NCBI GenBank assembly: GCA_910577925.1
Contig: CAJTOI010000045.1
Span: forward strand, 1-13,355
Length of the DNA: 13,355 nt
Source: an uncultured Roseburia sp.
GTDB lineage: Bacteria > Bacillota > Clostridia > Lachnospirales > Lachnospiraceae
Direction: 5' to 3'
Positions 13,342 through 13,355 of this stretch are shown here, piece after piece. The position numbers and the translations under genes are program-made. Within the stretch, counting starts at the first letter, position 1. Each line of letters opens with the position of its first letter. The notes under the pieces were generated by a model. It was not told the DNA's origin. It worked only from the letters and a program-made list of their open reading frames with translations, and ran no database searches.

Positions 13342-13355
13342 CTGTGTAAAAAATA

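Overview
The window looks like chromosomal DNA from a gut-type Firmicute, most likely a Lachnospiraceae member. The evidence is moderate GC in most genes, strong AGGAGG-type ribosome binding sites, sigma-A type promoters (several with a TGn extended -10), a DUF4317 protein, a stand-alone CarD-type regulator, and an AgrC-like GHKL kinase paired with a LytTR regulator. No rRNA, tRNA, CRISPR array, transposase, integrase or phage gene is visible.

Layout. (1) 93-2352: two divergent PfkB-family sugar kinases of the 2-keto-3-deoxygluconate (KDG) kinase type. The space between them holds two promoters, each followed by a matching TGAAAC-based operator, so one regulator probably controls both. (2) 2353-2673: an intergenic stretch with four consecutive stem-loops, the last a terminator, then a 12-bp inverted repeat at the promoter of the next gene. 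(3) 2674-4537: a CarD-like regulator convergent with a DUF4317 gene, sharing a bidirectional terminator. (4) 4538-6220: back-to-back divergent promoters with a perfect 8+8 inverted repeat over both -35 boxes, driving DUF4317 leftward and a membrane-anchored alpha/beta hydrolase plus thymidine kinase (tdk) rightward. (5) 6263-7791: a clearly AT-richer two-gene unit, an OLD/AAA_15-like ATPase and a 172-residue protein with a possible PD-(D/E)XK nuclease motif. This is the best candidate for an uncharacterised system, probably anti-phage defence, and it is followed by a GC-rich stretch that can fold into a junction-like structure. (6) 7929-13170, minus strand: a LytTR response regulator and GHKL histidine kinase (overlapping TAATG), then an ABC ATPase and a large FtsX-type permease with its own promoter. 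Upstream of that promoter are two direct repeats exactly 21 bp apart, the arrangement expected of a LytTR regulator site. This module probably senses an extracellular signal and induces the transporter.

Most confident: enzyme and family calls for the kinases, Tdk, ABC proteins, two-component pair, hydrolase, CarD-like protein and DUF4317. Least certain: the nuclease call, the structured RNAs and the regulator identities, which rest on pattern reading without database searches or folding calculations.
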